This document shows positions 41,551 to 49,420 of a stretch of 64,000 bases of DNA, one piece after another. A program made the position numbers and the translations under genes. Every line of letters starts with the position of its first letter. The stretch's first letter is position 1. Source of the stretch: Candidatus Bipolaricaulota bacterium (lineage in GTDB: Bacteria > Bipolaricaulota > Bipolaricaulia > Bipolaricaulales > Bipolaricaulaceae). The notes beneath the pieces are model-generated. The model was given only the letters and a program-made list of their open reading frames with translations. It did not search any database and had not been told where the DNA came from. Location: NCBI GenBank assembly GCA_022838705.1, contig JALHJZ010000001.1, forward strand, positions 664,689 to 728,688, in the 5' to 3' direction.

Positions 41551-42254
41551 CCCTTCTTCTGCGCGGCGGCGAGGAGGTCCGCCTCGTCCACGCGGATCCC
41601 CGGTCCCATCGTCGCGGAGATGAACACACGCTGGATGTACCGTCCCCGCACTCCCTCCGGCTTCCGTTCGAGCACGGCGCGGATGAGGGCGATCAGGTTC
41701 TCCTGGAGCGCCTCGGCCGCGAAATCCGTCTTGCCGAAGATGGCGTGGACGATCCCCGCCCGATCCGCGCGGAACTCGATCATCCCCGCCTTCAGTTCCC
41801 GCACCGCCGCCGCGACGTCCATCGTCACAGTGTTGGTCTTCGGGGAGGGCATGAGGCCGCGGGGGCCGAGGATCTTCCCCAGCTTCCCCACGACCGACAT
41901 CATGTCCGGGGTGGCGACCACCCGCTCGAACTCAAGCCACCCTTCCTTCTGGATCTTCTCGGCGAGCTCCTCCCCCCCCGCGTAGTCGGCCCCCGCTGCC
42001 TCCGCCTCGCGGACCTTCTCCCCGCGGGCGAACACGAGCACCCGCACCGCCTTGCCCGTCCCGTGAGGGAGGGCACAGGTCCCCCGGACCTGGTGTTGCG
42101 AGGGGTTGATCCCGAGCATGATCGCGGCCTCCGCCGTCTCCGGGAACTTCGCCGTGCTCGTCTTCTTGAGGAGCTCGATCGCCTCGTGGACGGGGTAGGC
42201 CTTCTCCCGCTCCAGAAGGGCGACCTTCGCCTCGTAACTCCGGCTGCGCTTCAT
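41547..42254 (-). CDS. rplA: Ribosomal protein L1
   Basis: A 235-residue L1-stalk protein. Typical segments are KFPETAEAAIMLGINPSQHQ, VRGTCALPHGTGKAVRVLV, GPRGLMPSPKTNTVT and AVRELKAGMIEFRADRAGIV. The length and order are standard. ATGA overlap with rplK upstream and GTGA overlap with rplJ downstream. Confidence 0.97.
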   Translation of the reverse strand: MKRSRSYEAKVALLEREKAYPVHEAIELLKKTSTAKFPETAEAAIMLGINPSQHQVRGTCALPHGTGKAVRVLVFARGEKVREAEAAGADYAGGEELAEKIQKEGWLEFERVVATPDMMSVVGKLGKILGPRGLMPSPKTNTVTMDVAAAVRELKAGMIEFRADRAGIVHAIFGKTDFAAEALQENLIALIRAVLERKPEGVRGRYIQRVFISATMGPGIRVDEADLLAAAQKKG

Positions 42255-42679
42255 GGTACCACCTCGAGCCCCATGTTCTCCGCCGTGCCCACCACCATCC
42301 GGATCGCCGCCGCGAGGTCATCTGTGTTGAGATCGGGGAGCTTCCGCTCCGCGATCCGGCGCACCTGTTCCATGCTCACCCGTCCCACCCGCAACCTCTT
42401 CGCGGTCGGTGAACCCTTGTCCACCCCCGCTGCCTTGCGGAGGAGGACCGCCACCGGCGGCTGCTTCAACGTGAGGTCGAATGAGCGGTCCGTGTACACG
42501 GTGATCTCCACGGGGATGATGAGGCCGGGCTCCTCCGCCTTCGTCGCCTCGTTGAACTTCTTGCAGAAGTCCATGATGTTGACCTTGTGCTCCCCGAGCG
42601 CCGGTCCCACCGGGGGGGCGGGGTTGGCCTGCCCGGCCGGGATCTGGAGCTTGATCTTCGCCACCTGTTGTTTCGCCAC
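42251..42679 (-). CDS. rplK: Ribosomal protein L11
   Basis: A 142-residue GTPase-centre protein. The N-terminal domain has KLQIPAGQANPAPPVGPALG and the proline-rich hinge. The C-terminal rRNA-binding domain includes FDLTLKQPPVAVLLRKAAGV and NTDDLAAAIRMVVGTAENMG. It binds the 23S region contacted by EF-G and EF-Tu. It starts 10 nt after nusG. Confidence 0.97.
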   Translation of the reverse strand: MAKQQVAKIKLQIPAGQANPAPPVGPALGEHKVNIMDFCKKFNEATKAEEPGLIIPVEITVYTDRSFDLTLKQPPVAVLLRKAAGVDKGSPTAKRLRVGRVSMEQVRRIAERKLPDLNTDDLAAAIRMVVGTAENMGLEVVP

Positions 42680-42689
42680 CGTCGTCTCC

Positions 42690-43799
42690 TTACACCTTCT
42701 CGATTCCGTCGAACGAAATGCGGACCGGCGTCTCCCGCCCGAAGATCTTCACCATGACCACCGTTTCCTCGGCTTCCTTGTCGATCTCGCGGATCTCGCC
42801 CGTGAAGTCGGCGAACGGTCCCTCCACGATCTGGATGACCTCCCCCACCTCGAACTCGACCTCGACCCGCGGCGCCTTCGCCGCCTCCGCGGCCTGGGGG
42901 GTCTCCACGAGGCCCGCCTTGCGCTGCACGAGGAGAATCTCCGGGCCCTCGATCGGCACAGGGCGGGTCTTGCTCCCCACGAACCGCGCCGACCGCTCCA
43001 GGCCCCGGAGGAGCTCGAACATCTCCTCCTCGTCGAGGCCCATCTTGGTGAACACGTACCCCGGGATCAACCGCCGTTTCTCGATCCGTTGCACGGATAC
43101 CTCGCGCTTGTCCTTGTACTCCTTGACCTTGACGAGGCCCGAGGCACGGGCCTGGATCTTGTGTTCCCGCTCGATCTCTGCCCCCTCTTCCAGGGTCGCC
43201 CCCCCGCGGACCTGGGGATGGAGGTAGGCCTCGGGGATGATCCGCGTTTCCTCTGTCCCGTCCTCGTAGCGCAGCGTGACGCGCTTCACCCTCTCCCGGG
43301 CCACGATCTCCCCGCGCTCGTCGGCGGTGTAGCGGTCGTCGGAGTCCACCGTGAGCGGCAGGCCCGGCCGGGTCCGCTCCCCAACCCGCACGTCGCGGCG
43401 CAATCCCTTCTCCTGAGGGATCAGGTATTCGATCTCAGCGTGGGTCGGGGTCTCCACCACCACCCGCCACAAGGGCTCCACCGCCACCACTTCCGCGGGG
43501 CGGGCAAGGTGGGTGGGAGGACGGCGGGCGATCACATCGCCCCGCTGGACGCGCTCATTGTTCGCCACCAGCAGGTCATAGTCGTAGGGGATCCGGTACT
43601 CGCTCGCGCGGCCCCTCCCCGAACGGGATGTGACCACCTCCTCCACCGGGACGAAGAAGAACTCCTCCTCCTCCCCGGTGCGCAAGGGCTCGAACTGCCG
43701 CTCCCAACCCAGGTTGCGGACCCGCTCCTCGAGCTGGTGCTTGAGGCGCAATTCCGAGCCCGCGTACGTCTGGATAGCGTACCATCGCTTCCGTTGCAT
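42690..43799 (-). CDS. nusG: NusG with large internal insertion
   Basis: A 369-residue transcription elongation factor, about twice the usual 180 residues. The NGN domain is split: KRWYAIQTYAGSELRLKHQL to FVPVEEVVTSRSGRGR (about 5-64), then RIEKRRLIPGYVFTKMGLDE to about 300. The KOW domain (about 316-369) has EVGEVIQIVEGPFADFTGEI. The inserted stretch (about 65-233) is strand-rich and includes LLVANNERVQRGDVIARRP, which resembles barrel-sandwich-hybrid segments. Thermotoga-type NusG proteins carry an extra domain at the same place. A second linker, PQAAEAAKAP, separates NGN and KOW. It follows secE by 10 nt. Confidence 0.95.
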   Translation of the reverse strand: MQRKRWYAIQTYAGSELRLKHQLEERVRNLGWERQFEPLRTGEEEEFFFVPVEEVVTSRSGRGRASEYRIPYDYDLLVANNERVQRGDVIARRPPTHLARPAEVVAVEPLWRVVVETPTHAEIEYLIPQEKGLRRDVRVGERTRPGLPLTVDSDDRYTADERGEIVARERVKRVTLRYEDGTEETRIIPEAYLHPQVRGGATLEEGAEIEREHKIQARASGLVKVKEYKDKREVSVQRIEKRRLIPGYVFTKMGLDEEEMFELLRGLERSARFVGSKTRPVPIEGPEILLVQRKAGLVETPQAAEAAKAPRVEVEFEVGEVIQIVEGPFADFTGEIREIDKEAEETVVMVKIFGRETPVRISFDGIEKV

Positions 43800-43809
43800 C
43801 GTGGATACC

Positions 43810-44001
43810 TTAGCTGAGGAGGAGGCGGAGGATCTGCGTGATGATCAGGTCGGCGAGCCCGAGGTAGACCCCTAGCACCACGGACAGGATGATGATGAGC
43901 ACGGTCAGGCTCACCACTTCCTTGCGTGACGGCCAACTCACCCGAGCGATCTCCGTCCGGACGGACGTCAGGTAGTTCCGGACCCTCTGCATCGCGTTCA
44001 T
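43810..44001 (-). CDS. secE: Protein translocase subunit SecE
   Basis: A 63-residue, single-membrane-span component of SecYEG. The amphipathic cytoplasmic helix VRNYLTSVRTEIARVSWPSR carries the conserved VxWPSR motif and leads to one transmembrane helix (LTVLIIILSVVLGVYLGLADL). It lies between tRNA-Trp and nusG, the usual place in thermophile-type operons. Confidence 0.95.
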   Translation of the reverse strand: MNAMQRVRNYLTSVRTEIARVSWPSRKEVVSLTVLIIILSVVLGVYLGLADLIITQILRLLLS

Positions 44002-44014
44002 CCTCTTCCCTCGC

Positions 44015-44090
44015 TGGCAGGCCCGGGAGGACTTGAACCCCCAGCCTGCGGATTTGGAGTCCGCCGCTCTGCCACTTGAGCTACGGGCCT
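44015..44090 (-). tRNA. tRNA-Trp (CCA)
   Basis: A 76-nt cloverleaf. Acceptor stem AGGCCCG/CGGGCCT, anticodon loop CTCCAAA and T-arm GGTTCAAGTCC are clear, and 3' CCA is encoded. It is embedded between rpmG and secE in the tuf-rpoB unit. Confidence 0.96.
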
Positions 44091-44144
44091 CGAACCCCGC
44101 CGCCCGATAGGCCGGCGGGGATACCGCTCCCCTCCATCGAGGGG

Positions 44145-44306
44145 CTAGGCTTCCTTATGTTCGGTGTGCTTTCCGCACCAACGACAGTACTTACTCAGGG
44201 CGAGCTTCTGCCGCGTGTTGTTCCGGTTGCGGCGGGTGTGGTAGTTGTGCCGTCCGCATCCGGAACAAGCCAGCGTCACAAGCTGGACCGTATCTTTTTT
44301 CGCCAT
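44145..44306 (-). CDS. rpmG: Ribosomal protein L33
   Basis: A 53-residue L33 of the zinc-binding type. Two CxxC pairs are present: ACSGCGRHNYHTRRN and KYCRWCGKHTEHKE. The central KLALSKYC is standard. It begins 1 nt after the tuf stop and precedes tRNA-Trp, as in Thermus and Thermotoga. Confidence 0.96.
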   Translation of the reverse strand: MAKKDTVQLVTLACSGCGRHNYHTRRNRNNTRQKLALSKYCRWCGKHTEHKEA

Positions 44307-44307
44307 G

Positions 44308-45522
44308 TCACTTGATGATCTTCGTCACCACGCCCGCGCCGACGGTGCGCCCGCCCTCACGGATCGCGAACCGCAGGCCCTCCGACATCGCGATGTGCTT
44401 CATGAGCTTGCACCGCAGCTTATCCACGTTGTCGCCGGGCATGACCATCTCCACCCCCGGTGGGAGCTGGACCTCACCGGTCACGTCGGTGGTCGTGAAG
44501 TAGAACTGCGGCTTGTAGCCGTTGAAGAACGGGCTGTGTCGCCCTCCTTCATCCTTGGACAGGACGTACACCTGAGCCTCGAACTCCGTATGGGGGGTAA
44601 TCGAGCCGGGTGCGGCGAGCACCTGTCCGCGCTCCACCTCGTCCTTTTCGATGCCGCGGAGGAGGATCCCCACGTTGTCCCCCGCGATCGCCTCGTCGAG
44701 GGTCTTGTTGAACATCTCGAGGCTCGTGGCGACGGTCTTGCGGATCTCGTCCGTGAGCCCGACGATCTCCACTTCCGCCCCGGGGGTGATCCGGCCCCGC
44801 TCCACACGGCCGGTGACGACCGTGCCGCGGCCCTTGATGGAGAAGATGTCCTCGATCGGCATCAGGAAAGGCTTATCCTCCTCGCGCTTCGGGAGGGGGA
44901 TGAAGCTGTCCACGGCGTCCATCAGGTCGAGGATCGGCTTGGCAGCGGGGTCATCCACCGACTCCACCGCGAGCGCCTTCGATGCTGACCCGCGGATGAT
45001 GGGCGTCTTGTCGCCGGGGAACTCGTACTTGGAGAGGAGATCACGGATCTCGATCTCGACGAGGTCCACCAGGTCAGGGTCATCAACGAGGTCCACCTTG
45101 TTCAGGAAGACGACGATCGCCGGGACGTTCACCTGGCGGGCGAGCACCACGTGCTCACGGGTCTGCGGCATTGGTCCATCGGCGGCCGAGACGACGAGGA
45201 TCGCCCCGTCCATCTGCGCGGCGCCGGTGATCATGTTCTTGATGTAGTCTTGGTGGCCCGGGCAATCGATGTGCGCGTAGTGGCGAGTATCCGTTTCGTA
45301 CTCGACGTGGGCCACGTTCACGGTGAGGATCTTCGTCGCATCACGACGGAATAGCTTCGCATCGGCCTTCGCGACTTCGTCGTAGGACCGCTGCTTGGCC
45401 AGCCCCTTGAGCCCGAGCACCTTCGTGATCGCCGCGGTCAGGGTCGTCTTACCGTGGTCGATGTGCCCGATCGTGCCGATGTTGACGTGCGGCTTCGTTC
45501 GTACGAATTGTTCCTTTGCCAT
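44308..45522 (-). CDS. tuf: Elongation factor Tu with atypical switch I
   Basis: A 404-residue EF-Tu, clearly the main copy by position (tRNA-Thr-Tyr-Thr-tuf-rpmG). G1 is GHIDHGKT (residues 19-26), G3 DCPGHQDYIKNMI with His90 (E. coli His84), and G4 NKVD. Domains II and III are normal (FSIKGRGTVVTGRVERG, FYFTTTDVTG, GGRTVGAGVV). Switch I is not. In place of the near-invariant RGITI it reads SYDEVAKADAKLFRRDATKI followed by LTVNVAHVEY. Thr67 aligns with the Mg-binding Thr61, but the Arg-Gly before it are Lys-Ile, and the loop is about five residues longer. The other two frames do not give RGITI, so this is not a simple frameshift. Confidence 0.95.
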   Translation of the reverse strand: MAKEQFVRTKPHVNIGTIGHIDHGKTTLTAAITKVLGLKGLAKQRSYDEVAKADAKLFRRDATKILTVNVAHVEYETDTRHYAHIDCPGHQDYIKNMITGAAQMDGAILVVSAADGPMPQTREHVVLARQVNVPAIVVFLNKVDLVDDPDLVDLVEIEIRDLLSKYEFPGDKTPIIRGSASKALAVESVDDPAAKPILDLMDAVDSFIPLPKREEDKPFLMPIEDIFSIKGRGTVVTGRVERGRITPGAEVEIVGLTDEIRKTVATSLEMFNKTLDEAIAGDNVGILLRGIEKDEVERGQVLAAPGSITPHTEFEAQVYVLSKDEGGRHSPFFNGYKPQFYFTTTDVTGEVQLPPGVEMVMPGDNVDKLRCKLMKHIAMSEGLRFAIREGGRTVGAGVVTKIIK

Positions 45523-45596
45523 CCTCCATCCTCCTCGTTTTCCTCCCCAGCTCGGATCCGGATCGCCGGGCCGCTCGCCGCCCGCTCCTGTCCGAG

Positions 45597-45669
45597 AGCC
45601 CGCGGTCGGAATCGAACCGACGGCCTCTTCCTTACCAAGGAAGTGCTCTGCCGACTGAGCTACACGGGC
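45597..45669 (-). tRNA. tRNA-Thr (GGU)
   Basis: A 73-nt cloverleaf without encoded CCA. Acceptor GCCCGTG/CGCGGGC, anticodon loop TTGGTAA (GGU), T-arm GGTTCGATTCC. It is the last tRNA before tuf. Confidence 0.94.
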
Positions 45670-45713
45670 GAGGAGGCACAGTCTACCCTACCGCGCCCAT
45701 GGCGCGCAAGTCA

Positions 45714-45800
45714 TGGTGGAGGGGGAGGGATTCGAACCCCCGAAGGCCTCAGGCCGCCGGGTTTACAGCCCGGTGCGTTTGACCGCTTTGCTACCCCTCC
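45714..45800 (-). tRNA. tRNA-Tyr (GUA)
   Basis: An 87-nt class II tRNA with a long variable arm (GGCCTGAGGCC). Acceptor GGAGGGG/CCCCTCC, anticodon loop CTGTAAA (GUA), and encoded CCA. Confidence 0.95.
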
Positions 45801-45863
45801 GGGCAACCGGTTCTCCGGGTATCGGTGGCGCGGCTCCGGGCCCCTAGCTGAGGCACCGATTTG

Positions 45864-45936
45864 AGCCAGTGGCCCGAATCGAACGGGCAACCTTCCGCTT
45901 ACAAGGCGGATGCTCTGCCAATTGAGCTACACTGGC
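45864..45936 (-). tRNA. tRNA-Thr (UGU)
   Basis: A 73-nt cloverleaf without encoded CCA. Acceptor GCCAGTG/CACTGGC, anticodon loop CTTGTAA (UGU), T-arm CGTTCGATTCG. It is the first element of the tRNA-tuf unit, 36 nt after the predicted start of RNA. Confidence 0.94.
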
Positions 45937-45978
45937 TGCGCCGCCGAAGGAACCGTACTCCCGGGGGAACCGAGCACG

Positions 45979-46007
45979 AATATACCGGGAGGCGCGGAAC
46001 GGGGCAA
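45979..46007 (-). promoter_or_regulatory. Promoter of the tRNA-tuf-rpoB transcription unit
   Basis: On the minus strand TTGCCC and TATATT are 17 nt apart, with RNA predicted to start near 45972. No other comparable promoter or terminator is seen until priA ends, so it may serve 13 kb. Confidence 0.7.
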
Positions 46008-46017
46008 GGCCCACGGT

Positions 46018-46413
46018 TCAGCGCAAGGGGAACGCCCACACCTCGCGCTCGCGCGGGCCGTCGAACTCACAGAAGTAGACCCCTTGCCAGGTCCCAAGCC
46101 GAAGCTTGCCTGCGACGACGGGGAGGACGAGCGACGGCCCGAGGAGGGCGGAGCGAACGTGGGCGGGGGAGTTGCCCTCCGTGTGGCGAAACGGGAGGTG
46201 CGGCACGAGGGCTGACAGCGCGGCCCCCACGTCGGTCCGCACGTCGGGGTCGGCAACCTCGTTCACGGTGAGGGCGGCCGTAGTGTGGGGACAGAAGAGG
46301 AGGACCGCGCCCTCGGTCACGCCGAGGGCAGGGAGCGCGTCGGCGACGGGCCCCGTGATGTCGAGGACCTCTTCGCGGCCCCGGGTGCGGACGGGGATCC
46401 TCGCGTGCGTCAC
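46018..46413 (-). CDS. yjbQ: YjbQ/UPF0047 family protein (second copy)
   Basis: A 131-residue UPF0047 protein. Core motifs: LFCPHTTAALTVNEVADPDVR, HLPFRHTEGNSPAHVRSALLG with the conserved histidines, and LGTWQGVYFCEFDGPRERE. It is shorter than the copy in the hopanoid operon and diverges throughout, so the two are not a recent duplication. It overlaps the CBS-domain gene by 4 nt, in a unit led by the EF-G-like gene. Confidence 0.88.
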   Translation of the reverse strand: MTHARIPVRTRGREEVLDITGPVADALPALGVTEGAVLLFCPHTTAALTVNEVADPDVRTDVGAALSALVPHLPFRHTEGNSPAHVRSALLGPSLVLPVVAGKLRLGTWQGVYFCEFDGPREREVWAFPLR

Positions 46414-46970
46414 CGCAGGGTCCCCTCTAGCTCAGCAAGGAGCTGCGCCGGGTCCTCCACCCCCTGGACGTGGATGATGAGCTCCCCGCCGTGGCCGCGG
46501 AGGACGGCCACGAGGGGCAATCCCCGTGCCCCGAGGGCACCAAGCGCCCGGTAGGCATCCGCGGGGGACGAGGGCTGGATCAGGATGCGCGTCCCTTCCT
46601 CCCCCAGCCCCGCCATCTGGGCGAGCCCCCGCAGGAGGCCCACGCTCGTGAGGACGCCTACGAGGCGCTTCTCCCCATCCACCACCGGGAGGAGGAGGTA
46701 GCGCTCGGAGAGGAGGACCACCGCCCGCTCGAGGGGATCGTCGGGGCTCATCGTGACCGTGGGGGACGAGGCGAGCTTCCCCGCGGGGAGGGTTGCGTCC
46801 GGGGCGGCGGAGAGCGCCTTGCGCGTGAGGAAACCAACGAGGTGCCCCTCACCATCCACGACGAACAGCACCGCGACCCCCACCTCGGCGGCGAGCTTCT
46901 GCGCCTGGCCCACCGGGGCGTCCGCCCGGGCCACGGGCGGGTCCCGCATCATGAAATCACTAACCTTCAT
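46410..46970 (-). CDS. CBS-domain protein with ACT-like C-terminus
   Basis: A 186-residue protein. A pair of CBS domains (about 1-125) begins KVSDFMMRDPPVARADAPVG and includes FVVDGEGHLVGFLTRK and LPVVDGEKRLVGVLTS, the usual adenosyl-nucleotide-binding folds. The last 60 residues (RILIQPSSPADAYRALGALG and ELIIHVQGVEDPAQLLAEL) resemble an ACT-like sensory domain. It overlaps the EF-G-like gene by 11 nt and yjbQ by 4 nt. Ligand and target unknown. Confidence 0.82.
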   Translation of the reverse strand: MKVSDFMMRDPPVARADAPVGQAQKLAAEVGVAVLFVVDGEGHLVGFLTRKALSAAPDATLPAGKLASSPTVTMSPDDPLERAVVLLSERYLLLPVVDGEKRLVGVLTSVGLLRGLAQMAGLGEEGTRILIQPSSPADAYRALGALGARGLPLVAVLRGHGGELIIHVQGVEDPAQLLAELEGTLR

Positions 46971-48918
46971 GGGCCGCCGCCCGCAGCTGCGAAAGCAGCC
47001 GCTCCTGGAGTTGTGCGGGCACGAAATCGTAGCGAGCGAACGCCATTTGGAACGTGGCCCGGCCCTGGGTGAGGGCCTTCAAGTCGAGCGCGTAGGAGAG
47101 CGTTTCTGCCATCGGGACCTCCACCCGGATCGTCGTCCGACCTCCCCCGGCCTCCATCCCGAGGATCCGTCCCCGGCGGGACGTGATGTCGGAGATGATG
47201 TCCCCGGTGAACGTGTCGGGGGCGGTCACGGTGAGGGCCATGATCGGCTCGAGAAGCGTCGGGTCAGCGTTCTCGGCCGCCAACTTGAACGCCGTGCGCG
47301 CCGCGATCTTGAACGAGAGCTCGGAGGAGTCCACCTCATGGTAGGTCCCGTAATAGACGGCGGCCCGCACGTCCACCACCGGGAACCCGGCGAGGACTCC
47401 CTCCTCGAGGGCCTCGCGCACGCCCTTCTCCACCCCCGGGATGAACTGCTGCGGGATCACCCCACCCTTGATCTCGTCAACGAACTCGAATCCCGCCCCC
47501 CGCGGTAGGGGCTCGATGCGAAGGTGAACCTCCCCGAACTGCCCATGCCCCCCGGTCTGCTTCTTGTGGCGGTACATGGCGCTCGCCGTCTTGCGGATCG
47601 TCTCCCGGTACGGGACCTTGGGGACCTTGTAGTGGACCTCCACCCCGTACTTGTTGCGCAGCCGCTCGGCCAGGACGTCGAGCTGGACGTCGCCCATCCC
47701 CGAGACGAGCCCTTCCTTCGTCACCGGGTCGCGCTGGAAGGTGAGGGTGGCCTTGGTGGTCACGAGGTCGCGGAGGGCTGAGCTCACCTTTTCTTCCTCG
47801 GCCTGCGACTTGGCGGCGATCGCCCGGATGAACACTGGCTTCGGGAACGGGATCGGGGGTTCCAACGCGGCAGTTGCATCCGCGGCGAGGGTGGCCCCGA
47901 GCTCGATGCCCTCCAGCTTCCCGAGGGCGGCGATGCTCCCCTCGACCGCGTGGCCAGCCTTCTCCAGCTTCGCCCCGCTGAAGGCGTACACGTCGCGGAC
48001 CTGGACCTTGTCCTTCGTCGCGAGGTCAAACAGCGTGTCCCCGTCGCGGACCTCGCCGCTCATCACCTTTACATAGGCGAGCCGGCCGAGGTACGGATCG
48101 AGGGCGAGGGAGAACACGCGGAGCCGCGTCCCGGCACTCTCCGCTCCGTCGGGGGCCACGAGATGGAGGGCATCGAGGAGCTCTGGCACGCCGTGCCCGC
48201 TCGGGACTGACCCGAACAGCACGGGGACGAGGCGGCCGGAGAGCATCCCCGACCGCACCGCCGCCAGGATCTCCTCCCGCGCTGGCGTCTCGTCGGCGAG
48301 CACCTTCTCCAACAGGGCATCGTCGCACGTTGCTGCTTCCTCGACGAGCTCGGCGCGCAGTTCCTCCGCGCGGGCCTTGATCTCCTCCGTGACGGCGAAC
48401 TTGCCTGAGGTGGGAGCGCCGGTGAGGACGTCCACCACGCCCACGAACGTGTCGCCCTCCCGGACCGCGAGCTCGAGGGGGACGAACGCCCCGTCGAGGG
48501 AGCTGCGGACGGTGGCGAGCGCGGCGTCGGGATCGGCAAGGGGCTTATCGAGCATGTTCACGAACACGATCGCCGGGCGGCGGGCAGCGCGGCGGATCTC
48601 CCATGCCTGCTCCGTCACCACTTCCACCGGTTTCTCTGCGTTCACGACGAGCACGACGATGTCCGCCGCGTCCACGCCCTTGTAGATCTCCTCGATGAAC
48701 TCCCCCAGGCCGGGGGTCACGAGGAGGTCCATTCGCTTCCCATGCCAGGTGCAGGAGCCGATGGAGAGGTCAATGGACTGCTTGCGGCTCTTTTCCTCCG
48801 GCGTGCGGTCGAGGGCGACCTCTCCGGTGGTCCCCGCAGCGCGGAGCATCGCCTCCGCGAGCGCGGTCTTCCCCGACCCGGAGTGGCCAACGAAGCATAC
48901 GCTGTGGGCTTGTCTCAT
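46960..48918 (-). CDS. EF-G-like protein with degraded GTPase motifs
   Basis: A 652-residue EF-G paralogue of the EF-G-like/FusA2 type. G1 is intact (GHSGSGKT, 11-18). Three other elements are altered. Where relatives have a G2 threonine segment it reads RKQSIDLSIGSC. The G3 DTPG is replaced by VTPG in LLVTPGLGEF. G4 NKMD is NMLD. Domains II-V are well kept, with RDPVTKEGLVSGMGDVQLDV, HKKQTGGHGQFGEVHL and GRATFQMAFARYD. It may bind GTP without hydrolysing it. ATG 48918 is chosen because GAGGT lies 7 nt upstream; GTG 48927 is inside that site. A TATACT sits at 48956-48961. Confidence 0.87.
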   Translation of the reverse strand: MRQAHSVCFVGHSGSGKTALAEAMLRAAGTTGEVALDRTPEEKSRKQSIDLSIGSCTWHGKRMDLLVTPGLGEFIEEIYKGVDAADIVVLVVNAEKPVEVVTEQAWEIRRAARRPAIVFVNMLDKPLADPDAALATVRSSLDGAFVPLELAVREGDTFVGVVDVLTGAPTSGKFAVTEEIKARAEELRAELVEEAATCDDALLEKVLADETPAREEILAAVRSGMLSGRLVPVLFGSVPSGHGVPELLDALHLVAPDGAESAGTRLRVFSLALDPYLGRLAYVKVMSGEVRDGDTLFDLATKDKVQVRDVYAFSGAKLEKAGHAVEGSIAALGKLEGIELGATLAADATAALEPPIPFPKPVFIRAIAAKSQAEEEKVSSALRDLVTTKATLTFQRDPVTKEGLVSGMGDVQLDVLAERLRNKYGVEVHYKVPKVPYRETIRKTASAMYRHKKQTGGHGQFGEVHLRIEPLPRGAGFEFVDEIKGGVIPQQFIPGVEKGVREALEEGVLAGFPVVDVRAAVYYGTYHEVDSSELSFKIAARTAFKLAAENADPTLLEPIMALTVTAPDTFTGDIISDITSRRGRILGMEAGGGRTTIRVEVPMAETLSYALDLKALTQGRATFQMAFARYDFVPAQLQERLLSQLRAAAHEG

Positions 48919-49021
48919 CCCGATCACCTCAGAAGTTGCTTGGCGACGCGGCGGCAGTATATCCTAACCCGGGAGGGAACACCCGAGGGGCGATGGGGCC
49001 CCGACGGGCCTGATCGGGGGA

Positions 49022-49420
49022 GTGAGAAGGAAAATGGACCCCAGGGTTGAGAACTGGCTGAACTCGGCGCGCTACGACCTCGCTGCAGCGCGGGACATGC
49101 TGGCCGCAGGCCGGTTCGTGTACACGATCTTCTTCTCTCACCTCGCGGTGGAGAAGGCGCTCAAGGCCAAGGTCCAGGAGGAGACGGGGAAGACCCCGCC
49201 GCGGGTCCACGACCTCATCGTCCTCCTGAAGCGGGCAAAGCTCGATCCCCCTCCGGATCTGCGGGATTTCCTCGGCAAGATGGCGGGGGCCAGCACGGCC
49301 ACCCGCTACCCAGCGGACCTGGACGAAGTGGTGCGCAGCTACCCGCGCGAGGTCGCCGAGGAGCACCTGCGGTGGGCGGAGGAGGCGGTGGATTGGATCG
49401 CGGGACAGTTGAGGCCGTGA
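49022..49420 (+). CDS. HEPN-domain protein (predicted toxin of HEPN/MNT pair)
   Basis: A 132-residue all-helical HEPN protein. Typical segments are VENWLNSARYDLAAARDMLA, FFSHLAVEKALKA and PPRVHDLIVLLKRAK, with RYPADLDEV and EEHLRWAEEAVDWI near the end. Partnered HEPN proteins are often RNases or are regulated by AMPylation from the MNT partner. ATG 49034 could also be the start. It overlaps the MNT gene by 4 nt (GTGA), the standard order for this system. Confidence 0.87.
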   Translation: MRRKMDPRVENWLNSARYDLAAARDMLAAGRFVYTIFFSHLAVEKALKAKVQEETGKTPPRVHDLIVLLKRAKLDPPPDLRDFLGKMAGASTATRYPADLDEVVRSYPREVAEEHLRWAEEAVDWIAGQLRP

